Source: a bacterium
Lineage (GTDB): Bacteria; Planctomycetota; UBA1135; UBA2386
Direction of reading: 5' to 3'
Assembly: GCA_030432695.1 (NCBI GenBank)
Contig: JAUILN010000006.1
Coordinates: 372,001-436,000 of the forward strand
DNA length: 64,000 nucleotides
Each line of letters opens with the position of its first letter. Positions within the stretch are counted from its first letter, which is position 1. This document shows positions 36,490-45,298 of this stretch, one piece after another. A model generated the notes under the pieces. That model did not search any database and was not told the DNA's origin. It saw only the letters and a list, made by a program, of their open reading frames with translations. The position numbers were made by a program, and so were the translations under genes.

Positions 36490-37131
36490 TCAGAGCGCCA
36501 GCACCCGGGCCTTCTCGGCGCGTCCCGGGTTGCGTTCGACGCCCACCGCGTCCAGGCCGAGTCCATTGGCTACGGCGAGCACCGTGCCGACGCCGCAGAA
36601 GGGGTCGACGATGGTGCGCGCGCGGGCGTGGTCGCGCAGCCAGGCCACCGCGAAGCGCGCGACGTCGACCCCGATCGCGCGCGGCCAGGTCATGGTGCCG
36701 AGTCGCTCGAGCACGTCGGGCACGGCGTGCGAGGGATCGTGGCGCAGCGTGCGCGCGAAGCAGAGCAGGTGCGCGTAGCCCGGGCGGTCGTTGGTGGTCG
36801 TGCCGACCGGCGCCCGCAACGCGAGCTTGTGCCACAGGAGCGGGACCGACGCCCGCTCGGCGGCCTGCTGCACCAGGAACGACTTGTCGATCCAGATCCC
36901 CGCGTGGCGGATGTCGGTCTGGAAGAAGATCGCGGCGCTCTCGGCGGGGAGGCTGCGGAGCACGATTTCGGCGGCGTCGACGAACCAGGTGCGCCAGCGC
37001 TCCAGGTCGCGGTGCGGGAACTCGTCGACGTTGGGCAGCGACGTGACGATCGCTGCGTGCTCGGGCAGCGCGTGCTGTTCGAGCCAGGCCAGGGCGTCCG
37101 CCTGGTGGACTTCACGGGTTGGTGTGCTCAT
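36490..37131 (-). CDS. SAM-dependent methyltransferase, probably DNA/RNA N-methylase class
   Basis: 213 residues from ATG 37131; the 41 codons upstream in frame are not coding-like. Near the N-terminus is TSLPNVDEF, a degenerate form of the TSPPY catalytic motif of amino-methylases. Near the C-terminus is TIVDPFCGVGTVLAVANGLG followed by GVERN, the SAM-binding motif. The order (catalytic, then SAM site) matches the beta-class DNA methylases and related RNA methylases. It is small for a restriction methylase and has no target-recognition region or restriction gene beside it, so an orphan or RNA target is plausible. Confidence 0.75.
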   Translation of the reverse strand: MSTPTREVHQADALAWLEQHALPEHAAIVTSLPNVDEFPHRDLERWRTWFVDAAEIVLRSLPAESAAIFFQTDIRHAGIWIDKSFLVQQAAERASVPLLWHKLALRAPVGTTTNDRPGYAHLLCFARTLRHDPSHAVPDVLERLGTMTWPRAIGVDVARFAVAWLRDHARARTIVDPFCGVGTVLAVANGLGLDAVGVERNPGRAEKARVLAL

Positions 37132-37316
37132 CGGTCCAGTTCGCTGGAGCCGTTCCGGGTGCGGAGGCGAAGGGCGCGAGGGATGGACGGGCACATGGTT
37201 CCCTTGTAGCTCGGGGCTGCGCCAGATGCCCTCGCCTGGCTTCTGGCTCGACATCGTGACGCGGCGCGGGGGTAGACTCGGCCGCGCCTCGGCCCACCTC
37301 GTCTCCGAGCAGCGCG

Positions 37317-37934
37317 ATGTCCCACAGCCCCGAAAACCTGCCGACCCTGATGCTCGTGGAGCGGGCGCAGGACGACGACTTCGCGGCGATGCAGCAGCTG
37401 TTCGAGCGGTTCCTGCCGCGGGTGCGGCGGATCGCCGCGGTCCGCCTCGGCAGGAACGGTCGCGCCATGCAGGAGGTCGACGACCTGGTGCAGGAGGCGC
37501 TGTTCGATGCCTTCCGCGGGCTCGAGAACTTCGACACCAGGTCCGATGGACAGCTCCTGGGTTGGTTGAGCAAGATCGTGGAGAACCGGCTGCGCGCGAT
37601 GTTGCGGCATGGCCGCGCGCAGAAGCGCGGCGGCGACCAGGTGCAGCGCTTCGCCGACTTCTCGCAGGCCTGTGGGCCGTCGCGCTTCGCCGACCTCGGC
37701 GCCTCGCCCAGCCAGAACGCGATGGGGGCGGAGCTGGAGACCCGCGTCTCCGAGAAGGTCCACGAGCTGCCGGAACAGCAGCGTGAGCTGGTGATCCTGC
37801 GGCTCTACTGCCAGCTCTCGTACGAGGAGATCGCGGCCGAGCTGCAGCTGGGAGGCGCGGATTCGGCGCGGGCGCTGTTCAGTCGGGCACTGCGGACGCT
37901 GGGGTCGATGGTGCTTCCCGGGCAGAGCGATTGA
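37317..37934 (+). CDS. ECF-type RNA polymerase sigma factor
   Basis: 205 residues with sigma region 2 (VDDLVQEALFDAFRGLENF) and region 4 (LPEQQRELVILRLYCQLSYEEIAAEL). Regions 1 and 3 are absent, as in extracytoplasmic-function sigma factors. An insert of about 25 residues separates the two regions. There is no anti-sigma factor or sensor kinase next to it. Planctomycetes encode many such orphan ECF factors. The adjacent lipid operon at 38-41 kb converges on it, so direct control cannot be inferred. Confidence 0.9.
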   Translation: MSHSPENLPTLMLVERAQDDDFAAMQQLFERFLPRVRRIAAVRLGRNGRAMQEVDDLVQEALFDAFRGLENFDTRSDGQLLGWLSKIVENRLRAMLRHGRAQKRGGDQVQRFADFSQACGPSRFADLGASPSQNAMGAELETRVSEKVHELPEQQRELVILRLYCQLSYEEIAAELQLGGADSARALFSRALRTLGSMVLPGQSD

Positions 37935-37953
37935 CCGCGAGCTCGCCGTCGCA

Positions 37954-38616
37954 TCAGCGCTGCGCGCTCCGACCGATCAGCCACATGCGCGGCCCGCCGT
38001 CCGGCAGTTCGGCCGCGGCCACCACGCGAAAGCCGAAGCGTTCGTAGTAGCGCGCATTGCGAAGGGTGAAGGTCTCCGCGAAGCACGCGCCGCCTTCCAG
38101 ATCGACGAGCTGCAGCGTGCGCCCCATCACCGCGGCACCGACCCCGCGGCCCTGATGGGCAGGATCGACACCTTGCGCGATCACGTACCAGTGGGGTCCG
38201 CCCGCGTGATGGCAGCGGAACCGTTCCATCCACTGTCCGGCGCGGGCGAAGCGCGCCATGGCGCGTACGCCGGCACGCCAGGCGACTCCTGCAATCCCGC
38301 TCTGCAGCATTCCCCAGGTCGACAGGCGACACTCATGCGGTGGCAGGAGAAGCGTCGCGCCGCCGATCTCCGGTGTGGTGAGCACCTGGCCACGGCGCAG
38401 CGTGTAGGTCAGTAGGGTGCGCATCAGGCCGGGCAGCACGCGGCGACGGTCGTCGGACTTCGGCAGGAAGTGCAGGTTGAGCGGGTCGTCTTGGAGCGAC
38501 TCGGTGAGCCCTTCCACTGCGCGTGCGCGTTGCGCGGGGCGAAGGGTGACGACGTCGGCGGAAGTGAGCTTCGGCCGGTGATCCCGCGCGAGGGCGTCGG
38601 CGATGAGTGACGTCAT
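37954..38616 (-). CDS. GNAT-family acyl/acetyltransferase
   Basis: 220 residues. The acyl-CoA pyrophosphate loop is visible as AHQGRGVGAAVM, preceded by WYVIAQGVDP and followed by a C-terminal strand pair (NARYYERFGFRVV). The N-terminal half is longer than in minimal GNAT proteins. Its ATG overlaps the stop of the oxoamine synthase gene (4 nt), so they are coupled. Bacterial ceramide synthase is an N-acyltransferase annotated as acyl-CoA N-acyltransferase (recalled literature). N-acylation of the amino-ketone made by the neighbour is therefore the favoured guess. Confidence 0.78.
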   Translation of the reverse strand: MTSLIADALARDHRPKLTSADVVTLRPAQRARAVEGLTESLQDDPLNLHFLPKSDDRRRVLPGLMRTLLTYTLRRGQVLTTPEIGGATLLLPPHECRLSTWGMLQSGIAGVAWRAGVRAMARFARAGQWMERFRCHHAGGPHWYVIAQGVDPAHQGRGVGAAVMGRTLQLVDLEGGACFAETFTLRNARYYERFGFRVVAAAELPDGGPRMWLIGRSAQR

Positions 38617-39965
38617 GCCGCGTCCTCCCGGCCGGGGGCTGAGAACTGCAGATCGGTCGCGACGGTGAACTCCGGGATGCCGAAGGCCCGGGCGACCGCG
38701 GCGCTGTCGCTACCCGCCGCCTGCAGGGCGGGCTCGTAGTGGTGGGCGAGCCGCGCGACCATTCGGTCGAGGTCCTCTTCCCGCAGGTTCGCGTTGACGA
38801 CGAAGCGGACCCCGCTGCGCCTGCGCGGTGTCGCCGGGAACCCAGCGCTGTTCAACAGGAAGCCGTCATCCTTCATCCGTTCCACCAGGTTCAGGCAGGC
38901 TTCGACCTCGCCGACGGGCACGAAGAACACCGGGCTGTCGGTCGCTACGGCCTGCGGGAGGCCGGCCGCGGCGAGGCGGCGATTGGTGTGGGCGATCAGC
39001 TCCGCGAGGCGGTGCTGCCGTTCGCGCAGCGCACCGGCGAGATGCAGGCGCGCCGCGGCGCAGGCCGCCCCCAGCATCGGCGGCGGGATCGGCCCCGAGA
39101 AGATCGACGTGCTGCCGCACGTCCGCACCAGCTCGGCCAGCTCCTGGTTGGGGAACACCAGCGCGCCGCCGCCAGCAGCGAAGGCCTTGTTCAGCGACAC
39201 CGCCAGGATCATCCGGTCGTGGTGCTCGATCTGGCTGCGGACGTAGCCGGTGCCGTTCGCACCGGTCCAACTCATGCCGTGCGCGTCGTCGATGTAGAGG
39301 TGGAAGCTCGGATGGGCCTCGAGGAGTTCCTCGAGTCGGTCGAGCGGCGCGTAGTCGCCATACATCGAGTAGAGGCCGTCGGCGACGTACCAGACCTTGT
39401 CGTGGGTGGCCGCCAGTTCGGCGAGCTTGCTCTGCAGTGCGGCCATGTCGTTGTGCCGGATCACCGTGGCGGTGACGCCGCGCGCGCGCAGCAGTCCCAC
39501 CGCCATCTGCATGCTGGCGTGGGCCTGCATGTCGACGAGGACCGCGTCGTGGTCACCGACCACCGCCGGCAACGCCGCGCAGTGGCCGAGCGTGGTGCTC
39601 GCCGCGACGACCACCGGCTTGCCGAACATTGCGGCGAGCAGACCTTCGAGTTCGGCGTAGAGCGAGACCGAGGAATACACCCGTGACGAGGAATACTGGG
39701 TGCCGAAGCGCCGGGTCGCGTCGAGGACTCCGGCGACGACCGCTTCGTGGGTCTCCAGTCCGAGGGTGCTGCAGGAGCCGAAGTTCAGGACCTCATGGCC
39801 ACCGACTTCGACGCTGCGACCGTCTGGATCGCGATGGGTCACGGTCTGATGCAGCAGGCCGCGCTGCCAGGCGCGGTCCATGAACTCCCCGATGGCAGCC
39901 GTCCGGCGGTTGCGGGATCGGGTGGCAGAACGTGGCGCGTCGGCGATGAGGTTGGTGTTCGACAT
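38613..39965 (-). CDS. Alpha-oxoamine synthase family PLP enzyme (serine palmitoyltransferase/CqsA-like)
   Basis: 450 residues from ATG 39965. The class-II aminotransferase fold shows VLNFGSCSTLGL..RRFGTQYSSSRVYSS, IDDAHGMSW for the PLP ring, and Lys260 in SLNKAFAAGGG as the Schiff-base lysine. The family condenses an amino acid with an acyl thioester and loses CO2; members include 8-amino-7-oxononanoate synthase, serine palmitoyltransferase and the autoinducer synthase CqsA. Biotin or haem roles are unlikely because no other gene of those pathways is near. With a desaturase upstream and a GNAT transferase downstream, a sphingoid-like or long-chain amino-ketone lipid is plausible. The acyl source and amino acid are unknown. 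Confidence 0.85.
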   Translation of the reverse strand: MSNTNLIADAPRSATRSRNRRTAAIGEFMDRAWQRGLLHQTVTHRDPDGRSVEVGGHEVLNFGSCSTLGLETHEAVVAGVLDATRRFGTQYSSSRVYSSVSLYAELEGLLAAMFGKPVVVAASTTLGHCAALPAVVGDHDAVLVDMQAHASMQMAVGLLRARGVTATVIRHNDMAALQSKLAELAATHDKVWYVADGLYSMYGDYAPLDRLEELLEAHPSFHLYIDDAHGMSWTGANGTGYVRSQIEHHDRMILAVSLNKAFAAGGGALVFPNQELAELVRTCGSTSIFSGPIPPPMLGAACAAARLHLAGALRERQHRLAELIAHTNRRLAAAGLPQAVATDSPVFFVPVGEVEACLNLVERMKDDGFLLNSAGFPATPRRRSGVRFVVNANLREEDLDRMVARLAHHYEPALQAAGSDSAAVARAFGIPEFTVATDLQFSAPGREDAA

Positions 39966-39987
39966 GGGATCTTCCCTTCGATCGTCC

Positions 39988-41181
39988 TCATGCCGGGCCG
40001 GGTCGCCGCGAAACCGGACCCGCGGCAATTCCTGCGCATTTCGCGCTGGTTCCCGCAGCGGGATCGCAGGTTCGCACCACGCGGAGCCAACCTTGCCAGA
40101 GACTCGGCACCGACGACTGGCGGTAGACGGACTCGGCAGGCAATGCGCTGACCAGCCGACGGTGCGCTTCGGGCAGTGCGTGGTAGGGCAGCGACGGCGC
40201 GATGTGGTGCAGCGCGTGGTACTGCAGGCCGATCGGGCAGAGGATGCGGGTCAGCAGGTGGTTGCCCTCGACGTTCACCGAGTCAGCGGTCTGCCCGAGG
40301 GCGTCGCGGCCCTCGTCCCTCTCTCGATAGAGGTGCGTGCAACCGAGTGCGCGCAGCGTGTTGAGGGTGGCGACTCCGATCAGCGCGACTGCCCAGGTCG
40401 CGACGAGCGCGGCGTGGCCGGTGAACAGTCCGACGATCAACAGCCAGGCCCAGAGCGTGCAGGCGATGTCGATCCGGGCTGCTTCGGCGGCCGCGGCGCC
40501 GCGTAGGGGTGGCGCGGTGAAGGGCATCCGCATCGTGAGATGCGCGAAGCGCGGGAGGAACTCGCGGCGGACCACCGGCAGGATCCAGCCGAGTGGGCCG
40601 AGCAGGCCGAACCGCACCAGCATCGCCAGTGGCATTCCGAGATTCAGGACCAACAGCTTCAGTGCCATGCGTCGACTGCGCCCTTCGAGCTGCTCGTACT
40701 CCCCGTCTGCCACGGTGCCGTAGCTGTCCGGTCGATGGTGGAGGTGGTGCACCGGCTGGTAGAGCAGCAGCGGGAGCAGCGCGGGGATCCCGACCAGCAG
40801 GTGCCAGAGGTGGCGGACGGAGTGCAGCGCCGGCTGGTGGTAGAGTTCGTGGATGAACATCAGCGCGCGGTAGAGCAGCGCCGAGCAGGTCGCGAGCGAC
40901 GCGAGACGGAGACCCGGCGGACAGTCCGTCCACGCCGCGACCCCCCACGCGATCCAGGCGCCCAGCGCGGCGCCGGTGACGTCGATCACGTAGCGGCGCG
41001 CGGCGGCCGGTCTCAGGTCCCTGGTGAGCCTGCGGACCACGGCGAGTTCCGCTTCATCCTGGTGGCGTCGCTCCCCGTCGGCGGGGCTGGTCGTTCCGAT
41101 CGGGGCGGGCGACATCGGCCTTCGCGCAGGCGAGTGGCGTGCGTGGCGGGCCGGGGCGGGGAGCACTGTCTGGTCGTTCAT
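39988..41181 (-). CDS. Membrane fatty acid desaturase/hydroxylase
   Basis: 397 residues from ATG 41181. Membrane helices flank three histidine clusters typical of di-iron membrane desaturases: H111ELYH115, H145HLHH149 and H322ALHH326. The approximately 60-residue N-terminus is polar and disordered. It introduces a double bond or hydroxyl into an acyl chain or a chain on a lipid. It is the first gene of a three-gene operon, 22 bp ahead of the oxoamine synthase. Sphingolipid Delta4-desaturases and hydroxylases belong to the same superfamily, which fits the operon, but regiochemistry cannot be read from sequence. Confidence 0.88.
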   Translation of the reverse strand: MNDQTVLPAPARHARHSPARRPMSPAPIGTTSPADGERRHQDEAELAVVRRLTRDLRPAAARRYVIDVTGAALGAWIAWGVAAWTDCPPGLRLASLATCSALLYRALMFIHELYHQPALHSVRHLWHLLVGIPALLPLLLYQPVHHLHHRPDSYGTVADGEYEQLEGRSRRMALKLLVLNLGMPLAMLVRFGLLGPLGWILPVVRREFLPRFAHLTMRMPFTAPPLRGAAAAEAARIDIACTLWAWLLIVGLFTGHAALVATWAVALIGVATLNTLRALGCTHLYRERDEGRDALGQTADSVNVEGNHLLTRILCPIGLQYHALHHIAPSLPYHALPEAHRRLVSALPAESVYRQSSVPSLWQGWLRVVRTCDPAAGTSAKCAGIAAGPVSRRPGPA

Positions 41182-41714
41182 CTCAGCGCGGCCTCCTGCC
41201 GCAAGGAAATGGGCATGCCCCGAGGCACTCGGCCGCGCTGACCGTGCATCCGGTCCTTGCCGAACCCGAGTCGGGCGGTAGGTCACGAGGCGCCGCCACG
41301 TGGCGGTTGCCCCGCACATGCCGAACACCGGAGCGGCGAAACAGGGCTGTTGGCAGAAAGGCCGGCAGGACGTCTCCCGACTCGCGGGGCGATCAACGGT
41401 GCCAGTACAGCTCCATGGTGATCAGCCACGCGGCCCACGCAAGGCACCAGAGGCACACCAACCGCATCGGCCCGGTCCGCGACCGCTCGGGTACCAGGAG
41501 AGTCACGGCCACAGCGCTCGCTTGGGGCGCATCACGACGCGAGGCTCCTCACGAATCGCCACCGTCGCACCAGCCGAGGCCGTCGCTCCGGTGCGACGCC
41601 TGCGTTGTCGCGACGTGTCGGATGGTACCTCGCCCTGCGTCGGCCCGTGCCGGATGCAACCCGGTACGGCTCGCCCTCCGAGACCGGATCCTGGTCGAAG
41701 CAGCGACTGGCTCG
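41182..41714. other. Intergenic region, 533 bp
   Basis: Lies between two minus-strand genes, upstream of the desaturase operon, and should contain its promoter. The plus-strand open frame through it (41300-41734) has no recognisable feature and an amino-acid mix like a shadow. A short minus-strand frame with a tryptophan-rich membrane segment is listed separately. Confidence 0.4.
41393..41506 (-). CDS. Possible 37-residue single-span membrane peptide
   Basis: Starts at GTG 41506 (GTG 41512 also possible) and ends at TGA 41395-41393. The C-terminal 24 residues, MRLVCLWCLAWAAWLITMELYWHR, are given here as MRLVCLWCLAWAAW plus LITMELYWHR; they form one hydrophobic helix with four tryptophans. 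No clear ribosome site precedes it. It lies on the same strand upstream of the desaturase operon. Small membrane peptides often assist larger complexes, but this one may be a chance frame. Confidence 0.25.
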   Translation of the reverse strand: MTLLVPERSRTGPMRLVCLWCLAWAAWLITMELYWHR

Positions 41715-42935
41715 TCAGGTCTCCTCGTCGATGAACGCGACGTGGCGGAAGTAGCGGCCCTCGAAGCTCGTGCCCAGCGCGCCGACGAGGATGCCCACCG
41801 AGGCGACGAAGCCGGCGAAGGTCGGTCGCCAGCGGGGCAGGTCGCGGCCGGTCCAGCTCTGCACCAATTCCGGGTCGAACAGCGCTGCGGTGACGCCGAG
41901 CGCCAGTGCCCAGAGCAGTGCGTATGTCGTCGCGAAGCCCATCAGCACGACCACCGTCATCGTGGTGTTGGACGTGACGACCTGCTCGGTGAGGTGCCGG
42001 TCGCGTCGGTCGCCCAGCAGGCGGTGGCGGGCGACCACGAAGCCGGTGGCGCCGAGCAGCGATGCCGTCGACAGGAGCACCACGCGCAGCGCGTCGATGT
42101 GCCCGCCGAGTTCCCAGACCTCCGCGGTCAGCAGCAGGACCACCAGCGCCGACAGGGCCGCGGCGGTGACCCGCCCGAGGCGCAGCGGGAACTCCCAGGG
42201 GCGGGCTCGGGCCACCGAGTTGGCGATGTCGTCGAGGTTGATCCAGATGGCGCGGAGCGCGAACCAGAGCGACCTGCGCCCGGTGGTGGGCGTGGCTTCC
42301 TCGAGGCGCAGGTCGGCGATGTCGGTCAGCTCGTCGACCAGTCGTTCCCGTCGCTCGGGGCAGAGCGAACTCATCCGGTCGAGATCGCGCGCGCTCGCCG
42401 GGGACCAGGTGCAGTGTTCCGGATGCTCGCAGTGCGCGACCCCGTTCAGATCGCAGAGCAGGTGCAGCAGCAGCGTCGTGATGCGGTCGATGAGCCGCGT
42501 CGAGTGGTGGTCGTCCGTCGCGTCCTCGTCGGTCAGGCTCGGGTGCAGACGTGCGAGGGACAACACGGCCACGTCGACCGCGCGCGAGGACACCGCCATC
42601 GTCGACGGCTGGTAGTAGCTGCGCAGGTCCGCCTCGGTGATGACGATCGCGAAGTCCCAGTGGGCGAGGTCGCGGTCCTGCACTCCCTGGTCGAGCAGGT
42701 CGGTCGGCTCGATCCGCTGCGGCGATCCGTCGATCAGGATCCGGCGGGTCGGGAAGCGCCAGGTGAACATCGGCAGTTCGCGCTGCAGGATGGCCCGGGC
42801 TCGCTCCGCGGCACGGAGCACCAGGTCGCGCAGCCCCGGGTCGAGATCGCTCTGCAGCAGCAGGCCGGTCTCCAGTTCGGGGCCGTCGTCGGGCCGGGGT
42901 GGAGTGCCGTCGGGGTGCTGGGTCCTCGGGGTCAT
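41715..42935 (-). CDS. Membrane protein of unknown function with a possible metallopeptidase-like head
   Basis: 406 residues. The first 230 are soluble and include DFAIVITEADLRSYYQPSTM, VAVLSLARLHP and LLLHLLCDLNGVAH, a pattern reminiscent of zinc-dependent (archaemetzincin-like) heads where a helix holds the metal ligands. The metal-site helix here is not a clean HExxH. The last 170 residues have four membrane helices (AALSALVVLLLTAEVW; VVLLSTASLLGATGFVV; VVLMGFATTYALLWALALGV; FAGFVASVGILVGALGT). I recognise no named family. Downstream of the PRC-barrel gene on the same strand, but separated from it by a strong hairpin. Confidence 0.7.
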   Translation of the reverse strand: MTPRTQHPDGTPPRPDDGPELETGLLLQSDLDPGLRDLVLRAAERARAILQRELPMFTWRFPTRRILIDGSPQRIEPTDLLDQGVQDRDLAHWDFAIVITEADLRSYYQPSTMAVSSRAVDVAVLSLARLHPSLTDEDATDDHHSTRLIDRITTLLLHLLCDLNGVAHCEHPEHCTWSPASARDLDRMSSLCPERRERLVDELTDIADLRLEEATPTTGRRSLWFALRAIWINLDDIANSVARARPWEFPLRLGRVTAAALSALVVLLLTAEVWELGGHIDALRVVLLSTASLLGATGFVVARHRLLGDRRDRHLTEQVVTSNTTMTVVVLMGFATTYALLWALALGVTAALFDPELVQSWTGRDLPRWRPTFAGFVASVGILVGALGTSFEGRYFRHVAFIDEET

Positions 42936-43044
42936 GTCACGGGCGGTGCCGGAGAGGCCCTCGAGGAGCGTTTCCCACGCGGTCGCTCGACGACCGCGCC
43001 GCCGGCACCGGAGGTCTTCTGGGATGCCTCCGGCAACGGTTCAA

Positions 43045-43065
43045 CCCGCGGGCGTGGCCCGCGGG
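43045..43065 (-). terminator. GC-rich hairpin after the PRC-barrel-like gene
   Basis: CCCGCGGGC-GTG-GCCCGCGGG is a perfect 9-bp stem with a 3-nt loop, 10 bp beyond the stop of the minus-strand gene at 43076. Only a weak T-containing sequence (TTGAACC) follows, so termination may need Rho or rely on stem strength alone. Confidence 0.6.
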
Positions 43066-43075
43066 GAGCCCGGCG

Positions 43076-45298
43076 TCAGCGACGGTCGCCGTTGCCGCTC
43101 GAGCCGTGGCGGTCGTCGCCGCTCCGCCTGGAGTCGTTGCTGCGGTCGCTCGCAGACGATTCCTGGGAGTTCGCGTCCTGGGAGTTCGCGCGCCGCACCA
43201 TGATCGTGCGCTCGGTGTCGTTGCTCCGACTTCGGGCGAACAGCGCTTCGACCATGCCGTCGTCCAGCGAGTAGAGCGCCATGCCGGACCAGTCGGACCT
43301 GCGGTCGTCGGAAGTCATGGACCGATCGCGGTCCTGGTCGTCGCGGTCGCTCCAGCGATCCCGAGAGTCGTTCGAACCCTCGTTTCCGGTGTTCCGACCC
43401 GCGTCGCTCTTGGTCTCGGGGCCGCGCGGATCGGTGATCGAGAAGCCGGCGAGTCCCTTGTTCTCGCCGTGCTGGTTGCCACGGTTCGAGTTCTGCCGGT
43501 CTCGGGACTGGTCGCGCTGGCTTCGCTGATTCGGCTGGCTGGTCGAACCCTCGTCGGAGCTGTCGTCCGACCGGTTGCTCATGGAGTCCGTCGCGGTGCG
43601 GCCCTCGTAGCGCAGGGAGAACGCGCCATCCTGGATCGGCTTCGCCGAGCAGGTGTAGTGCTCGCCGACCTTCAGGCTGCCGTCGTGCGTGCCGGCCCCG
43701 AGGATCAGCTCGAGGTGACCCTGGACCCGGTCGCGGTGCAGCGGCACGGCGTGGTCGTCGCCGGATGCCGCGTACTCGGAGTCGGTGTCGATGCCGCTGA
43801 TCGAGCCGTCGGAGTCGACGGTGATCGTGAAGCTGCGGCAGCAGCTACCGTCTTCCTCCTTCTGGGGGGAGTCCGCGGTCGTCGAGCGGGACCGGTCGGA
43901 CTGCGCTTCGGCGGTGCCGTTCCAGCCCGTGCGCGAGTCACCGTGCATCGGATCCGAGTGCATCGAGCCGTTGCGCTTCGACTTGTCGGACCAGGCACCG
44001 TGCCAGGTCACCTTCACGTCGATCTGCTGCGAGCCTCCCTGCTGGTCCTTGGCCGGACTCAGTTCGTAGACCGCGCGCCGCATGCCCTTGGAGTCGCTCT
44101 GGTTGCTGGCTTGACGATCGTTTCGCGTCGACAGGCCGCTGTCCGAACGACGGCCGTCCCTGCGGCCACTGTCACTGCGGCCACTGTCACTGCGGTCGTC
44201 TCGCCGCTGGTTCTGCGCGGCGCGATTCCGCTCGTCGAACCCTTCTCGATCGTTGCTTTGTCGGTCGTTCCGCTGCCCGTCGTTCCACTGCCGATCGTTC
44301 CATCGCGTCCGGGTGTCCGTCACGTTCGCCTCGACGACGAAGCGCTGGGTGCCCTCGTCGGGGAAGCTCAGCGGCATGCGGGCGCTCTCGGCGACGATGT
44401 GGGGGCCGACGGTGGTCGGAACCGCGTGGATCTCCCAGATCTCGACGATCCAGGTGCCCTCTGGATCTTCGGAGGAGTCTCCTGCGGAACCGGACGGCGA
44501 CGAGGTGTCCTCCTCGGACTCGCCGTAGCTTCTGGAATCGATGCGGTCGCGCTCGAACTTCGGCAGGTCGGCGATTTCGTCCTCGCTCATCGGGACGATC
44601 AGAGTGGTCTCGTCGTCTTGCTCCTCGAACTCGAGGCGGCCCGTGGGCAGGGCTCGCAGCGTCTCGCCGATACCGAGGAAGCCGCCGGTGCCGATCACCA
44701 CGAACGGTGCGCGGCCACTGTCGGAAGCGATCGCGACGTTCTCGATCTCACCGAGGTCGGTGTCGGAGTCGTTGTCGACCTCCATGTCCATCAGGTCGGT
44801 CACGAGCACCAGCTGGCCACTGGAACCCGAACGGGAGTCGTTGCGGGAGGCTCTTCCGACGCGGTCCGCGAAGCTGCTGTCGGTCGCCGTTTCCGTCTGG
44901 TCGGAAGACACGGCTGGCCAGCGGTCGAGCGAGCCGCTGTCCATGTCGCTGCGGATCTCGTCGGAGCTGGTCTTCCGGATGCCCAGTGCGGAGATCGGGA
45001 CGGCGTGCAGACGGTCGGTATCGCCGTTCGCGACCAGGGCATACGCAATGCGGCGATTGCCGGTGTCGAAGACGAGGTCTTCGATCGTACAGGTCTCTTC
45101 GCCGCCGCCTTCGAGTTCCGCATCGAGGAGCTGCGACGCGAGCAGGCGCGCATCCTCGGAGGTCTGGAACGAGTCGCGTCGATTCGTGGTGCTGCGCTCG
45201 TCTTGTCGTGCGCGGTCTTGCTGTTGGGCGCAGCATGCGCCGAACGGCAGGGACAGGGCGATCAAAGATGATGTGATGGATGCGGTGAAGATCTGCAT
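43076..45298 (-). CDS. Secreted PRC-barrel-like protein with long Ser/Asp/Arg/Asn-rich disordered regions
   Basis: 740 residues. The ATG at 45298 follows GGAGAGGCCCAG and opens a signal peptide (MQIFTASITSSLIALSLPFGACCAQ). Two short globular units resemble PRC-barrel beta-strands: LLDAELEGGGEETCTIEDLV..ALVANG, and LVTDLMDMEV..GEIENVAIA..VVIGTGGFLGIGE. The rest alternates beta-rich segments with polar low-complexity stretches (SDSGRSDSGRRDGRRSDSG, NDRQSNDREG) carrying many charged residues. Cys-rich spots occur near 490. PRC-barrel domains occur in RNA-processing and photosynthetic proteins and in secreted stress proteins; no specific role can be given. Base usage is more repetitive than that of its neighbours. 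Confidence 0.75.
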   Translation of the reverse strand: MQIFTASITSSLIALSLPFGACCAQQQDRARQDERSTTNRRDSFQTSEDARLLASQLLDAELEGGGEETCTIEDLVFDTGNRRIAYALVANGDTDRLHAVPISALGIRKTSSDEIRSDMDSGSLDRWPAVSSDQTETATDSSFADRVGRASRNDSRSGSSGQLVLVTDLMDMEVDNDSDTDLGEIENVAIASDSGRAPFVVIGTGGFLGIGETLRALPTGRLEFEEQDDETTLIVPMSEDEIADLPKFERDRIDSRSYGESEEDTSSPSGSAGDSSEDPEGTWIVEIWEIHAVPTTVGPHIVAESARMPLSFPDEGTQRFVVEANVTDTRTRWNDRQWNDGQRNDRQSNDREGFDERNRAAQNQRRDDRSDSGRSDSGRRDGRRSDSGLSTRNDRQASNQSDSKGMRRAVYELSPAKDQQGGSQQIDVKVTWHGAWSDKSKRNGSMHSDPMHGDSRTGWNGTAEAQSDRSRSTTADSPQKEEDGSCCRSFTITVDSDGSISGIDTDSEYAASGDDHAVPLHRDRVQGHLELILGAGTHDGSLKVGEHYTCSAKPIQDGAFSLRYEGRTATDSMSNRSDDSSDEGSTSQPNQRSQRDQSRDRQNSNRGNQHGENKGLAGFSITDPRGPETKSDAGRNTGNEGSNDSRDRWSDRDDQDRDRSMTSDDRRSDWSGMALYSLDDGMVEALFARSRSNDTERTIMVRRANSQDANSQESSASDRSNDSRRSGDDRHGSSGNGDRR

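Noticed and set aside
43900..44300. Repetitive DNA resembling a CRISPR array
   Set aside because: The repeats are short, irregular and explained by codons of a low-complexity Ser/Asp/Arg protein; there are no regular spacers and no cas genes.
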